A stretch of 37,445 nucleotides of DNA. Origin: Phycisphaerae bacterium. Its GTDB lineage: Bacteria; Planctomycetota; Phycisphaerae; Phycisphaerales; UBA1924. The first letter of the stretch is position 1; each line of letters begins with the position of its first letter. The stretch is taken from assembly GCA_030426605.1 (NCBI GenBank), contig JAUHXM010000021.1:1-37445 (forward strand), written 5' to 3'. Positions 16,629-25,479 of this stretch are shown in pieces. Under the pieces are notes generated by a model. That model was not told the origin of the DNA. It ran no database searches and saw only the letters and a program-made list of their open reading frames with translations. Position numbers and translations under genes: made by a program.

Positions 16629-19600
16629 TCAGCCGCCGAGCTGATCGAGGAGGCCCGGGAAGTTCTTCTCTTCCTCTTCGTCCTGGATCAGGATGGTGGG
16701 CTTGATGAGGACCATGACGGTCTGCTCTTCCTTGACGTCCGAGCGGTTGGAGAAGAACCGGTTGAGGACGGGGATCTTGGAGAGGACGGGCACGCCGGTC
16801 TCGATCTCGACCTCGTTGACGACGCGCTGGCCCCCGAGCAGGACGGTGCCCTGATCGGGGACGGTGACCGTCGTGTTGAGGGTCGTCGCCTGGGTGACGG
16901 GGACCTGGACGAACGCCTCGGCGGTCCCGCCGCCTGTGCTGCCGCCCGTGCCGCCGGCACCGCCGGTGAAGGACAGGTCACGGTCCGAGTCGAAGTCGAA
17001 CTCGGAGATGCTCGTGAGGACCGTCATCGTGACGTAGCGCCGGTCCGAGCTGATCACACCCTCGACGTCGAGCACGACACCCGACGAGATGGTGCTGATG
17101 ACCGGATCGAACGCGACCGACGAATCGGACACGACCGGGGTGAGGTCAGACACGAACGTCTGCTGGGTCGCGACGGCGATGAAGGCCCGCTGCCCGTTCA
17201 TGAACGTAAGGCGTGGGGCGGTCAGGGTGACGGTGCGCCGGTCGGCCTGGGTCGCTTCGAGGAGGAAGTCCACCTGGATGTCGTCGAGGAATCGGCCGGT
17301 GATGCCCAGCGCGGGGTTGGAGTTCAGGATTTCCTGCGCGAACCCGCTGGCCGCGGCGGTCAGGCCGCTCGTGATGCCGAAGGAGTTCTGCGCACCGCGG
17401 ATGACGGAGAACTGATCGCCCTGCGTGCCGGGGGAGAAGACGGGCTGCTGGATGAGCCCGATCTGATCGGCGACGGTGTCGCCGTCGGTGTCGATCGGGA
17501 AAAGCCCGCCGCCGGTGACGTTGTCGAGCAGCTCCCCGTTCTCGCCGAAGAAGTCGGTGAAGTCGATCGAGGGATCGATCGTCTGGGCGATGTTGAACTC
17601 ATTGTTTCGGTTGAGGTAGACGTCGAGGTCGAACCCGATCTGCTCGAAGAAGTCTTCGTTGACCAGGAGGAAGCGCGCCTCGACGTTGATCTGCAGCGAG
17701 CGGATCTGACGGAGCTGATCGAGCAGGCCGACGATCTCGCGGTGCGAGCGGGGGGTCTGGGTGACGATGAGGTTGCCGTTGAGTTCCTGGATGGTGCCCG
17801 TGTTGCCGCCCAGATCCACCCAGCCGTCGGGGTCGATGGAGTTCTGGACGAGGTCGATGATCTGCTGGATGCGTTCTTCGCGGTTCTCGCGATCGTCGTT
17901 CTGGTTGTTGCCGCCGCCGAAGGGTGACTGCCCGCCGCCGCCGCCCGAGCCGCTCTGGAGCACCGTGTTGAGGTCGAACTCGGGCGCGTTGTCGAAGTAG
18001 GGGACTTCGAAGAGCAGATCGTTGATGTCGTAGATCGCCAGCGAGGTGCGCTGGTCGAGCACGTCCTTGGAGGCGATGGTGACGATGCCGTCCTGAACGG
18101 ACCAACTCGCGGGGAGGTCGGGCTCGGAGACCTTGTCGAGGACACGGTCGAGGACGGTGTTCCACGCCGCGTTGGAGAGGCGGAGGGTGACGGGGGTCTC
18201 CTGATCGATGCCGATGTCCTCGAGCGAGTTCCAGTCCACGTCGATGTCCACGCCGGCGCGGGTCGTGACGTTCGCGATGACGTCCACGAGGAAGTTGTCG
18301 TCGTAGAGGATCGGGCCCGAGTCCTCGTTGAGCGCGGCCATCGCGGATCGGTCCGCGGGCGTCTCGTTGAGGTCGAGGGGGCTGCCACGCCGGAAGCTGA
18401 TGGCGGGCCAGTCCTCGGGGTAGTTCACGAGGTCGGGGGGCGCGATCATCGCACGCTCGTTCTCGATCGCCTGCTGAGCCCAGCTGTACCGCTTGTCGCG
18501 GCTGATCTCGCGGTAGTCGCGGTAGATGATCGTGTCCTCGATCACGTCCTTGAGGAGCAACCCGGCGGGGTTGATCGGGTCGAGGAACAGGATCTGATCG
18601 ACGACCTCGAGGGCCTCCTCGTACTTCAGCTCTTGCTGGAGGGCGCGGACGCGCTCGATGGCCTCGTTGATCTTCTGGTCGCGGCGCTGGAGCTGGGCGA
18701 CTTGCGCATCGATGGTCTCCTGCTGGAGCCGTTCGGCCTGCTCGGCCGTGTCGATGCGCCTGATCTCTTCCTCGGTTTCGTTGATCTCGCTGATCTCGAT
18801 CTCGATCCGCTCTTGCATGGACTCGAACTCGCGCTCGGCAAGGACGCTCCGCCCGCGGTTCAGCTCGAGACGGGCTTGGGCGATGAAGTCGCGGGCGCGG
18901 GTCGTGTCGCCAGACTCGAGCGCCGCATTGGATTGCTCGAGCAGCGAGTTGTACGTCGCGAGGACGCGCTGACGGATCATCGCGCGGTCGCCGATCACGT
19001 CGTCCACGCCGCCCTGCGGCCCGCCCTGGGCGCGTGTCTGGACCTCGATCTCCGCGATCCGGTCGCGGGCACGCTGCATGTCCGCGGCGTCGAGGTACTG
19101 ACCGTACTGCGAGATCGCGCGGTTGTACTTGTTGAGCGACTCGTTGAGGCGGCGTTCTTCAAACGCGAGGTCCGCCTCGCCGATCAGGCTTTTGGCCTCG
19201 AACCGTCGGGCCGCCTCGATCACGTCCACATCGGGCTGCTCGGACGAGTTCATCGCGGTGCTCGAGAGCAGCGACGAGTTGTCGATCACGCGGGTGGCCG
19301 CGGGGCTTGTCTCGCTCGCGGGGGCCCCGGAGGACGGGACGTCCTCAATGACGTAGCTCCCGGAGCGGTCGCCCTCGGGCTGATCGAGCAGCCACGACGG
19401 GGGCGCTTCGTCGGCGCGGTCCTCGAAGAGGCTCATCGAGATCGGCGCGTCGTACGCCGACCCGCGGGCGAACTCGAGATCGATGATGCGTGAGCGGTAG
19501 CTCTCGACGGTTCGGGCCCGCCTGGCGTCGAGCGTCACGCCCGTTCGGATGATGCGTGCGAACTCCGCCTTCGCCTGGGCGTAGTCGCCCGTGCGGAACC

Positions 19601-20093
19601 GCTCGACGGCCGCGTCAACGTCCGCGCCGACCGTCGCGGCAAGGGTGGCCCGACGCATCGCGGCGTGCTGGACCACCTGGTGCGCCCGGCGCTTGCTGTC
19701 GTCGGATGCCGCGGTGTCGGTCACGACCGACATCGCCTGCTGCTCGGCCGACACGAGGTCGTCGGTCTTCAGGGCGTATTCGGCCTTCTGAATGGACTGC
19801 TCAACCCGGTCCATCTGACGCAGCCGGGCGTTGGCGGTTCGGAGCATCTCGCTCGCACGCTCGCGCTCGGCGTCGGTCATCGAGACGGCATCACCCGACT
19901 GGGTGAGCGCCAGCAGGATGGCCCGGGCTTCGATGGTGTGGCCCATGTCGAGGCGGAGTTGGGCTTTGTCAATCGCGGTCGGGAGATCGAACGGGGCGAT
20001 GACGGTGTCCGCCCTCGCCACACCAATGCCCGTGGCAAACATCGTGGCCCCGAGCAGCAGGGCGGCAACCGAACGATTCATGGTCGATGACAT
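16629..20093 (-). CDS. Large secretin (type II/IV-pilus outer-membrane channel, GspD/PilQ-like) with N-terminal TPR/coiled-coil region
   Basis: 1154 residues, about twice a typical GspD. A signal peptide covers about 1-30. Residues 30-580 are helical and TPR-like with coiled coil, including YLDAADMQRARDRIAEIEVQTRAQ and QAERLQQETIDAQVAQLQRRDQKINEAIERVRALQQELKYEEALEVVDQILFLDP. An STN/N0-like domain starts near 600 (VDVIANVTTRAGVDIDVDW). After a Gly/Asn-rich linker at about 710-735, an N-domain follows (LIVTQTPRSHREIVGLLDQLRQI). The secretin core runs from about 955 to 1144, ending in QGTVLLGGQRVVNEVEIETGVPVLSKIPVLNRFFSNRSDVKEEQTVMVLIKPTIL. A Gly-rich loop (about 1044-1056) interrupts the core. 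The ATG at 20093 has GGAG seven bases upstream. It is monocistronic, not in a pil/gsp cluster, and may serve the pseudopilins at 154-2367. Confidence 0.92.
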   Translation of the reverse strand: MSSTMNRSVAALLLGATMFATGIGVARADTVIAPFDLPTAIDKAQLRLDMGHTIEARAILLALTQSGDAVSMTDAERERASEMLRTANARLRQMDRVEQSIQKAEYALKTDDLVSAEQQAMSVVTDTAASDDSKRRAHQVVQHAAMRRATLAATVGADVDAAVERFRTGDYAQAKAEFARIIRTGVTLDARRARTVESYRSRIIDLEFARGSAYDAPISMSLFEDRADEAPPSWLLDQPEGDRSGSYVIEDVPSSGAPASETSPAATRVIDNSSLLSSTAMNSSEQPDVDVIEAARRFEAKSLIGEADLAFEERRLNESLNKYNRAISQYGQYLDAADMQRARDRIAEIEVQTRAQGGPQGGVDDVIGDRAMIRQRVLATYNSLLEQSNAALESGDTTRARDFIAQARLELNRGRSVLAEREFESMQERIEIEISEINETEEEIRRIDTAEQAERLQQETIDAQVAQLQRRDQKINEAIERVRALQQELKYEEALEVVDQILFLDPINPAGLLLKDVIEDTIIYRDYREISRDKRYSWAQQAIENERAMIAPPDLVNYPEDWPAISFRRGSPLDLNETPADRSAMAALNEDSGPILYDDNFLVDVIANVTTRAGVDIDVDWNSLEDIGIDQETPVTLRLSNAAWNTVLDRVLDKVSEPDLPASWSVQDGIVTIASKDVLDQRTSLAIYDINDLLFEVPYFDNAPEFDLNTVLQSGSGGGGGQSPFGGGNNQNDDRENREERIQQIIDLVQNSIDPDGWVDLGGNTGTIQELNGNLIVTQTPRSHREIVGLLDQLRQIRSLQINVEARFLLVNEDFFEQIGFDLDVYLNRNNEFNIAQTIDPSIDFTDFFGENGELLDNVTGGGLFPIDTDGDTVADQIGLIQQPVFSPGTQGDQFSVIRGAQNSFGITSGLTAAASGFAQEILNSNPALGITGRFLDDIQVDFLLEATQADRRTVTLTAPRLTFMNGQRAFIAVATQQTFVSDLTPVVSDSSVAFDPVISTISSGVVLDVEGVISSDRRYVTMTVLTSISEFDFDSDRDLSFTGGAGGTGGSTGGGTAEAFVQVPVTQATTLNTTVTVPDQGTVLLGGQRVVNEVEIETGVPVLSKIPVLNRFFSNRSDVKEEQTVMVLIKPTILIQDEEEEKNFPGLLDQLGG

Positions 20094-20439
20094 CCGAAAT
20101 CTCCACACGCGGATCGCATCCGATTTGGTTGGTGAGGACTCAAGGTCCGAGGGATGACAGTGCCCGTCATGCCCGTTTGCTTCGTCCCAGCGGCGTCCGT
20201 GCTCCGTTGGATCTTGCCGCCCCGGCCCGACCTCCAGGCCGGGTGAGAGCCCCTCCACCGGGGTGGCAGGGTAGCGGGGTCCTATCGCCGCCGCAAACAC
20301 TCGACCGTCCCGAAGTTTGGAGCCCCTTCGGCACTGGCTCTTGTGGGTGGATGCGGGGCCGCCCGAGCCGTGTGCCTCGCTCCGACATTCGCAAGCGCAA
20401 CCGCCCGGTTCCCCGCTCGAACGCTTCGGAGGCGATTGT
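20094..20439 (-). promoter_or_regulatory. Secretin promoter and structured leader region
   Basis: 346 bp without a gene between the unknown protein (stop 20440) and the secretin start. On the minus strand, TTGCGG (20291-20296) and TACCCT (20268-20273) are separated by 17 bp, placing a start near 20261 and a leader of about 167 nt. The leader can form CCCGGCC/GGCCGGG (20221-20243) and several shorter hairpins such as GGAC/GTCC. The 20297-20439 part shows no clear terminator for the upstream gene. Confidence 0.45.
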
Positions 20440-21507
20440 TCACGCATCGGGCGTCGGGTCGGCGGGTTCATCCCCACCTCCGGTGCCAAACCATCCAGCT
20501 CTGAGCACCTTCGAGCCCGGTGTCAGAACCGGCGACGGCTCCCGCTTGCCGGCGCCTAACCCGTTGCCAGGTATTGGCTTGGAGATCATTTCGGCGAGTG
20601 CCTCGGCCGTCACCCGGTCCGCCGTCACCACGACCGCTTCGGTCCACTCGCCCGGATCGTCGGTGATGAGCGATGCCGCCGCGGAACCGGCGGTGTCCTC
20701 GATTTCCAGCAACGACGACGCCAGCGCGAGCACCTCGGCATACCGCGCGTCGGGGTGCTTCTCGCACGAAACCCGAACCACACATCGCCAGGCGGTCTCG
20801 CCGATGTCCTGGCCCTCGTCGTCGAGATTTCCCTCGGGATCGATGTTGAGAACCAGCTTCCAGTCCTCGCGCACGATCTCGAGGATCTCGTCCTGGTTGA
20901 GCAGGTCTGGCCGGTTGGGAGGCGTCGCGAGCACGCCCCGGTGCTCGTGGGCCGCGGAGTCCGCGCCCATGGGCTCCTCGATGAGGGGGACCCCGAACGC
21001 TTCGAGCAGCGCCTCGACTTTCTCGCGTCGGTCCGTCCCGATGCGGACGGTCAGGATCTTGTGCTCGTCCACGAAGATGTAGACGAACGGGTCGTCGCAC
21101 GCTGCACCGAACCCGACGAGCCCATCCTCGAAGAAGAAGTCGCGGTAACGGCGCAGGGCGTCCGTCACTCGGTCGAGCCCGACGAGTTCGTACGAGATGT
21201 ACGGGTCGATCTCGCGGTACGCGTCGCGACCCATGAAATCGAGGATCGGGTAGACCCTGGGGGGGAGCAGGCGGACGAGCTGTCGCCAGAGCGGCTCGAT
21301 CTGCTCGGACGAGACGACGATGTCGTAGACGTACCGATCGGGCCATTCTTCCCAGTCGCCGCCTTCGTTGTCGCCGTCGGCGGGCTCGAACTCGACGAGG
21401 TACCCGCGTTTGGGCGTCATCTCCTCAACGGGGTAGACGCCCAGCGGGAAGGCGAAATCGCCCACCCGGACGCGTGCGATCGATTCGTCGGCCTGGCAGG
21501 TCGGCAT
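20440..21507 (-). CDS. Conserved-looking soluble protein of unknown function
   Basis: 355 residues, acidic, with no signal peptide or transmembrane segment. I do not recognise a family. The N-terminal part has GDFAFPLGVYPVEEMTPKRGYLVEFEPADGD and a Trp-rich segment EEWPDRYVYDIVVSSEQIEPLWRQLVRLLPPRVYPILDFMGRDAYREIDPYISYELVG, which looks like an ordered alpha/beta domain. A strand-rich part follows (FGAACDDPFVYIFVDEHKILTVRIGTDRREKVEALLEAFGVP), then RCVVRVSCEKHPDARYAEVLALASSLLEIED. The C-terminal 40 residues are Gly/Pro-rich and probably disordered. The ATG at 21507 is chosen because upstream in-frame sequence runs antisense through coaX. It is divergent from coaX, only 48 bp apart. Confidence 0.75.
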   Translation of the reverse strand: MPTCQADESIARVRVGDFAFPLGVYPVEEMTPKRGYLVEFEPADGDNEGGDWEEWPDRYVYDIVVSSEQIEPLWRQLVRLLPPRVYPILDFMGRDAYREIDPYISYELVGLDRVTDALRRYRDFFFEDGLVGFGAACDDPFVYIFVDEHKILTVRIGTDRREKVEALLEAFGVPLIEEPMGADSAAHEHRGVLATPPNRPDLLNQDEILEIVREDWKLVLNIDPEGNLDDEGQDIGETAWRCVVRVSCEKHPDARYAEVLALASSLLEIEDTAGSAAASLITDDPGEWTEAVVVTADRVTAEALAEMISKPIPGNGLGAGKREPSPVLTPGSKVLRAGWFGTGGGDEPADPTPDA

Positions 21508-21555
21508 GGTGCTAGCGTACCCCCGGGTTGCAACCCGTACACGCGAAGGGCACCG

Positions 21556-22374
21556 ATGGCAGACCACGACACCGACACGCCGAGCACGCCTCCCCTGATC
21601 GCCGTCGCGGTCGGCAACACCCGGGCGCGGCTCGGGGTCTTCCGCAGCGGCGCGCTGGAATCGACCGCGGTGCACGCGCACGACGCGATCGAGGACGCCG
21701 CCGCGGCGGTGCGGGATGCCGCCAAGTCGCTCACCGACACGGGCGGGCCGGACCCCGTCATCGTCATCGGGTCCGTCGCGCCCGCGCGGGCTCGCGAGCT
21801 GACCGACGCGATCCGCCCGGGTGCGATGGGTCTGGACGTCTTCCAGATGGGTGCCGACCTGCCCATCGACATAACGACATCGCTCGACGACGAGGGCGTC
21901 CGCACCGTCGGGCAGGACCGCTTGCTCAACGCCCTCGCGGCCTACGCGCTCACGGAGCAGGCCTGCGTCGTCGTAGACGCCGGAACCGCGATCACGGTGG
22001 ACTTTGTCGATGGCGAGGGCGTCTATCACGGCGGCGCGATCGCCCCGGGCGTCACGATGATGCTCCGCGCACTGCACGAGCACACGGAGCAGCTCCCCGA
22101 GGTCGCCTTCGAGCCGCCGCCGGCCGACCGGGCGTGGGGCTCAAACACACCCGACGCGATGAACCTGGGGGTCGCGGGGGCCGCGTGCGGGCTGGTGCGC
22201 TGGATGGTCGAGCGCGACGCTGAGCGGTACGGGGCATTCCCGCTCGTCATCGCGACCGGTGGCGACGCGGCGCTGCTCGAGCACGAGGGCATCGTGGACC
22301 GGTTCGTGCCCGAGTTGCAGTTGCACGGCATCCACGCGGCGTGCCGGGCCGCGTTGTCCGATCGGACCGCGTGA
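21556..22374 (+). CDS. coaX: Type III pantothenate kinase CoaX (motif-1 Asp missing)
   Basis: 272 residues, a typical length. The ASKHA-fold enzyme phosphorylates pantothenate in the first step of coenzyme A synthesis. Motif 2, GQDR, is at about 118-121. Motif 3 is VVVDAGTAITVDFVDGEGVYHGGAIAPG from about 138, and a GWGSNTPDAMNLG-like segment (WGSNTPDAMNLGVAGA) follows. Motif 1, normally DxGNT, reads IAVAVGNTRARLG (residues 15-26), so the phosphate-binding/catalytic Asp is Ala18. The ATG at 21556 has GAAGGG five bases upstream. The stop overlaps the next start as GTGA. The family assignment is strong; whether this copy is active is open. Confidence 0.88.
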   Translation: MADHDTDTPSTPPLIAVAVGNTRARLGVFRSGALESTAVHAHDAIEDAAAAVRDAAKSLTDTGGPDPVIVIGSVAPARARELTDAIRPGAMGLDVFQMGADLPIDITTSLDDEGVRTVGQDRLLNALAAYALTEQACVVVDAGTAITVDFVDGEGVYHGGAIAPGVTMMLRALHEHTEQLPEVAFEPPPADRAWGSNTPDAMNLGVAGAACGLVRWMVERDAERYGAFPLVIATGGDAALLEHEGIVDRFVPELQLHGIHAACRAALSDRTA

Positions 22375-23339
22375 GCGTCCGCTGGTCGATCGCGACTCCC
22401 GCGGGGCGCGCGGGCGCGATCGCTGCGATTGCCATCAACACCGTCGATGCCGCGTCGATGGACCGCGTGCTGGCTTCGATAGGGTTCGACGCGGTCCCGG
22501 TTGGGCAGTCGCGCGTCGGTTCGATCGCGGGTGTAGATCTGGGCGTCGTGGCCCGGTGGTCGCCGACCAGGACGGATCTGATGCCCCACGGGGGCGTCGC
22601 GGTCGTGCGGGCGATCGCGGCCGTGCTCGAGAACCGCTGCGGTGCATCGACCGCTCTGGCACCGCTCGAGATGTACCCCGAAGCGTCGAGCGAGATCGAA
22701 GCCCACGCGCTGGCCGCCCTCTCGGTCGCGCCGAGCGCTCGTGCCGTGGGTGTCTTGCTCAGATCGGTCGCCCGCTGGGCACCCCTGGCCCGCTCGCTCG
22801 ATGAGGCGGACGCGGTCGAGCCATCCCCGCATGGTGCGTCCTTGAGGCGTCTGCTCGACCCTCCGCTCGTCGTGGCGATCGGGCCGCCCAACATCGGCAA
22901 GAGCGCCCTCCTCAACGCGCTCGCCGGTCGGCAGGCGGCGGTCGTCGCGGACCAACCCGGGACCACCCGTGACCACGTGGGGGCGTTGATCGACCTGGAC
23001 GGCCTGACCGTTCGCTACGCCGACACGCCGGGGCGGGAGGCATCGCAGACCGGGGGACCGGACCGAGACGCCCAGGCCGCGTCGGACGCGGTGGGGTCGC
23101 AGGCGGATCTGGTGCTCCGCTGCTTCGATCACGCGGCTGAGCCCGTCGCGGGCCCGCCGGGTGTTCCGAGCCTGCTCGTCCAGACGCGGATGGATCTCGC
23201 CAACGCCGCTCCTGACGCGGATGTCCGGACCAGCGCGCGGACCGGTGACGGCATCGCCGAACTGGCGGTTCGCGTCCGCCGGGCGCTCGTGTCGGACGAA
23301 GTGCTGGCCGACCCGCGACCGTGGGCGTTCTGGGCGTAG
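22371..23339 (+). CDS. Truncated MnmE/TrmE-like GTPase lacking the C-terminal helical domain
   Basis: 322 residues versus about 450 for MnmE. The N-terminal part (SIATPAGRAGAIAAIAINTVDAASMD, then LMPHGGVAVVRAIAAVL) resembles a shortened TrmE N-domain. The GTPase domain starts near 168: G1 GPPNIGKSALLNAL, G2 QPGTTRDHVGA, G3 YADTPG, G4 TRMD (instead of NKxD) and G5 SARTGDGI. The protein ends soon after at WAFWA, without the returning helical domain or the C-terminal C-x-G-K motif needed for tRNA modification with MnmG. The start is GTG 22371, overlapping the coaX stop by four bases. It may be a regulatory GTPase derived from MnmE; a genuine mnmE is not in this window. Confidence 0.82.
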   Translation: MSVRWSIATPAGRAGAIAAIAINTVDAASMDRVLASIGFDAVPVGQSRVGSIAGVDLGVVARWSPTRTDLMPHGGVAVVRAIAAVLENRCGASTALAPLEMYPEASSEIEAHALAALSVAPSARAVGVLLRSVARWAPLARSLDEADAVEPSPHGASLRRLLDPPLVVAIGPPNIGKSALLNALAGRQAAVVADQPGTTRDHVGALIDLDGLTVRYADTPGREASQTGGPDRDAQAASDAVGSQADLVLRCFDHAAEPVAGPPGVPSLLVQTRMDLANAAPDADVRTSARTGDGIAELAVRVRRALVSDEVLADPRPWAFWA

Positions 23340-23380
23340 GGCCTAGACTCCTCCCCCTCGCACCCGCTCAGGAGCACCCC

Positions 23381-24274
23381 ATGGACGACCGTCAAGCCCA
23401 GATCAAAGAAAGCGCTGGGCTCGATGAGAACCGGGTCAATCAGGATCTCATCGATTTCCTCGAGAAGTGGAGCGCCCCGTTCCTGTTCGTCCTCGCCCTG
23501 ATCATGGCGGGCTACTGGGGTTGGGGGAAGCTTGAGCGGATGCGTGAAGCGCACGTCGCCGAGGCGTACGCGGCGTACACCAGCGCGACCGCCGGCGAGA
23601 ACCCGTCGCCCGACTCGCTCAAGCGGGTCGCCGACGAGTACGCCGACGTACCCGGGGCGTCCGCCCAGGCGCGACTCCGCGCGGCGCAGGTCTACATGGA
23701 ATCCGTTTGGTTCGGCGTCGAGCCCGGCACCGAGCTGGGGCCGCAGGGGTCGCTCCTCAACGAGGAGGACGCGCTGACGCCCGACCAACTCGACGCGTAC
23801 CTCACCGCCGCGGACGATCAGTACCGCCTCGTGCTCGAGCAGACGCAGGACGATGAGGGCATGTGGGTGCTGCGCCTGAACGCCCTCTGGGGGCGTGCGG
23901 CCGTCGCGGCGTCCCGCGGCGACATGGACTCGGCACGCTCGTTCTACGCGCAGATCGAGGCGCTTGAAAACGAAGAGGCGCTCGGGCTCCAGGCCAGGGC
24001 GGCGGCGCGGCTGTCCGAATCGATCGATGACTTCGCGGAGACGCCGTACCTCTACGGCCCCGACGAGCTGCCCCCGATCATCCTGCAGGGCTCGGAGGAT
24101 CCGCTCGAGGCGATCATGAACCTGCCGACCACCGAGTCCGTGCCCACGCCCCTAGAGGACGCGGTGCCCGTGGATGACGTCACGGCACCCGTGGAGGACG
24201 CGGCATCGGCGGACGAGACCGAATCGGCCGGTGACGCCGAGCAGCCCGCGGCGACCGACGACGACGCGCCGTGA
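23381..24274 (+). CDS. Membrane-anchored TPR-like protein (YfgM-like topology)
   Basis: 297 residues. A charged cytoplasmic lead of about 30 residues (with DLIDFLEKWSAP) is followed by one transmembrane helix, FLFVLALIMAGYWGWGKL (about 34-51). A helical, repeat-like domain follows to about 235 (ARLRAAQVYMESVWFG; ALWGRAAVAASRGDMDSARSFYAQIEALENEEALGLQARAAARLSES), consistent with tetratricopeptide repeats. The last 50 residues are acidic and disordered. This layout resembles YfgM-type proteins that work with the Sec translocon or envelope chaperones, but identity is not certain. The ATG at 23381 has GGAG at 23371-23374. It is third in a coaX-GTPase-TPR-RluD run and overlaps the last gene by four bases. 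Confidence 0.75.
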   Translation: MDDRQAQIKESAGLDENRVNQDLIDFLEKWSAPFLFVLALIMAGYWGWGKLERMREAHVAEAYAAYTSATAGENPSPDSLKRVADEYADVPGASAQARLRAAQVYMESVWFGVEPGTELGPQGSLLNEEDALTPDQLDAYLTAADDQYRLVLEQTQDDEGMWVLRLNALWGRAAVAASRGDMDSARSFYAQIEALENEEALGLQARAAARLSESIDDFAETPYLYGPDELPPIILQGSEDPLEAIMNLPTTESVPTPLEDAVPVDDVTAPVEDAASADETESAGDAEQPAATDDDAP

Positions 24275-25479
24275 CCGAACCCGGGCCCAGCCCGAAGCGC
24301 CCCGACGACGATCTGGACGAGTCGAGCGACCTCATCGCCCCGGGCGGGAAGGTCGACCAGGACGCCGTGCGCCGGTACTTCGAGACGGCCGGCGACGACG
24401 ACCGCCCGACCATCCGGTTCACCCTCCAGCGCGACCGACAGATCCGTCTGGATAAGTACCTCGCGATCCGCGTTGGGTTCATGAGCCGCACGCAGATCCA
24501 GCGTCTGATCGACGACGGGCACACGAAGCACAACGGCAGGCCCGGCAAGGCGTCCGTCAAGGTGCGCGAGGGAGACACGGTCGAGGTGACGCTCCCGCCG
24601 CCGCCCTCGGGCGAAATCGTCGCGGAGGACATCCCCGTCACGGTGCTGCACGAGGACGACAAGCTGATCGTTCTCAATAAGCAGGCGGACATCATCGTTC
24701 ACCCCGCACGCTCGGAGAAATCGGGCACGCTCATCAACGCGCTCGCGTACCGGTTCGCGAACGTCTCGGGCGGGGCGCTCTCGGGCGTGGGCGAGGAGTT
24801 CGCTCGACCCGGGGTCGTCCACCGGCTCGACCGGAACACCACGGGGTGCATCGTCTTTGCCAAAGACGACGAGACGCACTGGAAGCTCGGTCAGCAGTTC
24901 GAAAAGCGCACGGTGGACAAACGATACCTCGCGATCGTGCACGGCAACGTCGAGGCGAGCGGGCAAGTGATCGAGCTGCCGATCGGGCCCTCGCCGAGCC
25001 GGGTGAAGGGCGCGCGCGAGAAGCAGGTCGTCCGCCACGACGATCTGGGCAAGCCCTCGATCACGATCTGCCGCGTCCGCGAACGGTTCCGGATCCAGGA
25101 CCGCGGGTCGGCGGTGGGGGACGAGCACCGCACGCTCGTCGAGCTCGAACTCAAGACCGGCCGCACGCACCAGATCCGCGTGCACCTGGCGCACATCGGG
25201 CACCCGATTGTCGGCGACGAGCTATACGGCGGGCGACCGCACCTCGACGAACGCGGCGAGCCCGCGCTGACCCGCCAGGCCCTGCACGCCGGTCTGCTCG
25301 CGTTCGAACACCCCGCGACGGGCGCGGCGTGCGTGTTCTGCGCGCCGGTGCCCGACGACATGGTGCGTGTGATCTCGGACCTCCGCGCCCGTGCGACGTC
25401 GGATGACCCCGTGCACGTCGAGGGCACGGTGCCGCTGTCGCGGTTTGGGATCGGGCGTGAGGGCGCGTCCGAGTCCTAG
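24271..25479 (+). CDS. rluD: RluA-family 23S rRNA/tRNA pseudouridine synthase (RluD-like)
   Basis: 402 residues. A disordered acidic lead of about 45 residues precedes an S4 RNA-binding domain at about 51-112 (IRLDKYLAIRVGFMSRTQIQRLIDDGHTKHNGRPGK). The catalytic domain begins with IVLNKQADIIVHPARSEKSGTLINAL, then the active-site motif HRLDRNTTG with catalytic Asp at about 187, KRYLAIVHG, and the C-terminal LELKTGRTHQIRVHLAHIGHPIVGDELYGG. The S4-plus-catalytic layout fits RluD or RluC; the exact uridine target cannot be told, so the symbol is tentative. The start is GTG 24271, overlapping the preceding stop. The TAG stop overlaps the convergent ogt stop. Confidence 0.92.
   Translation: MTEPGPSPKRPDDDLDESSDLIAPGGKVDQDAVRRYFETAGDDDRPTIRFTLQRDRQIRLDKYLAIRVGFMSRTQIQRLIDDGHTKHNGRPGKASVKVREGDTVEVTLPPPPSGEIVAEDIPVTVLHEDDKLIVLNKQADIIVHPARSEKSGTLINALAYRFANVSGGALSGVGEEFARPGVVHRLDRNTTGCIVFAKDDETHWKLGQQFEKRTVDKRYLAIVHGNVEASGQVIELPIGPSPSRVKGAREKQVVRHDDLGKPSITICRVRERFRIQDRGSAVGDEHRTLVELELKTGRTHQIRVHLAHIGHPIVGDELYGGRPHLDERGEPALTRQALHAGLLAFEHPATGAACVFCAPVPDDMVRVISDLRARATSDDPVHVEGTVPLSRFGIGREGASES

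Noticed and set aside
20094-20280. Cyclic-di-GMP-I (GEMM) riboswitch before the secretin
   Set aside because: Fragments such as GGGACGAAGCAAACGGG (minus) and GGGTAGCGGGGT (plus) recall GEMM, but they are on opposite strands and the conserved core is not assembled on either.
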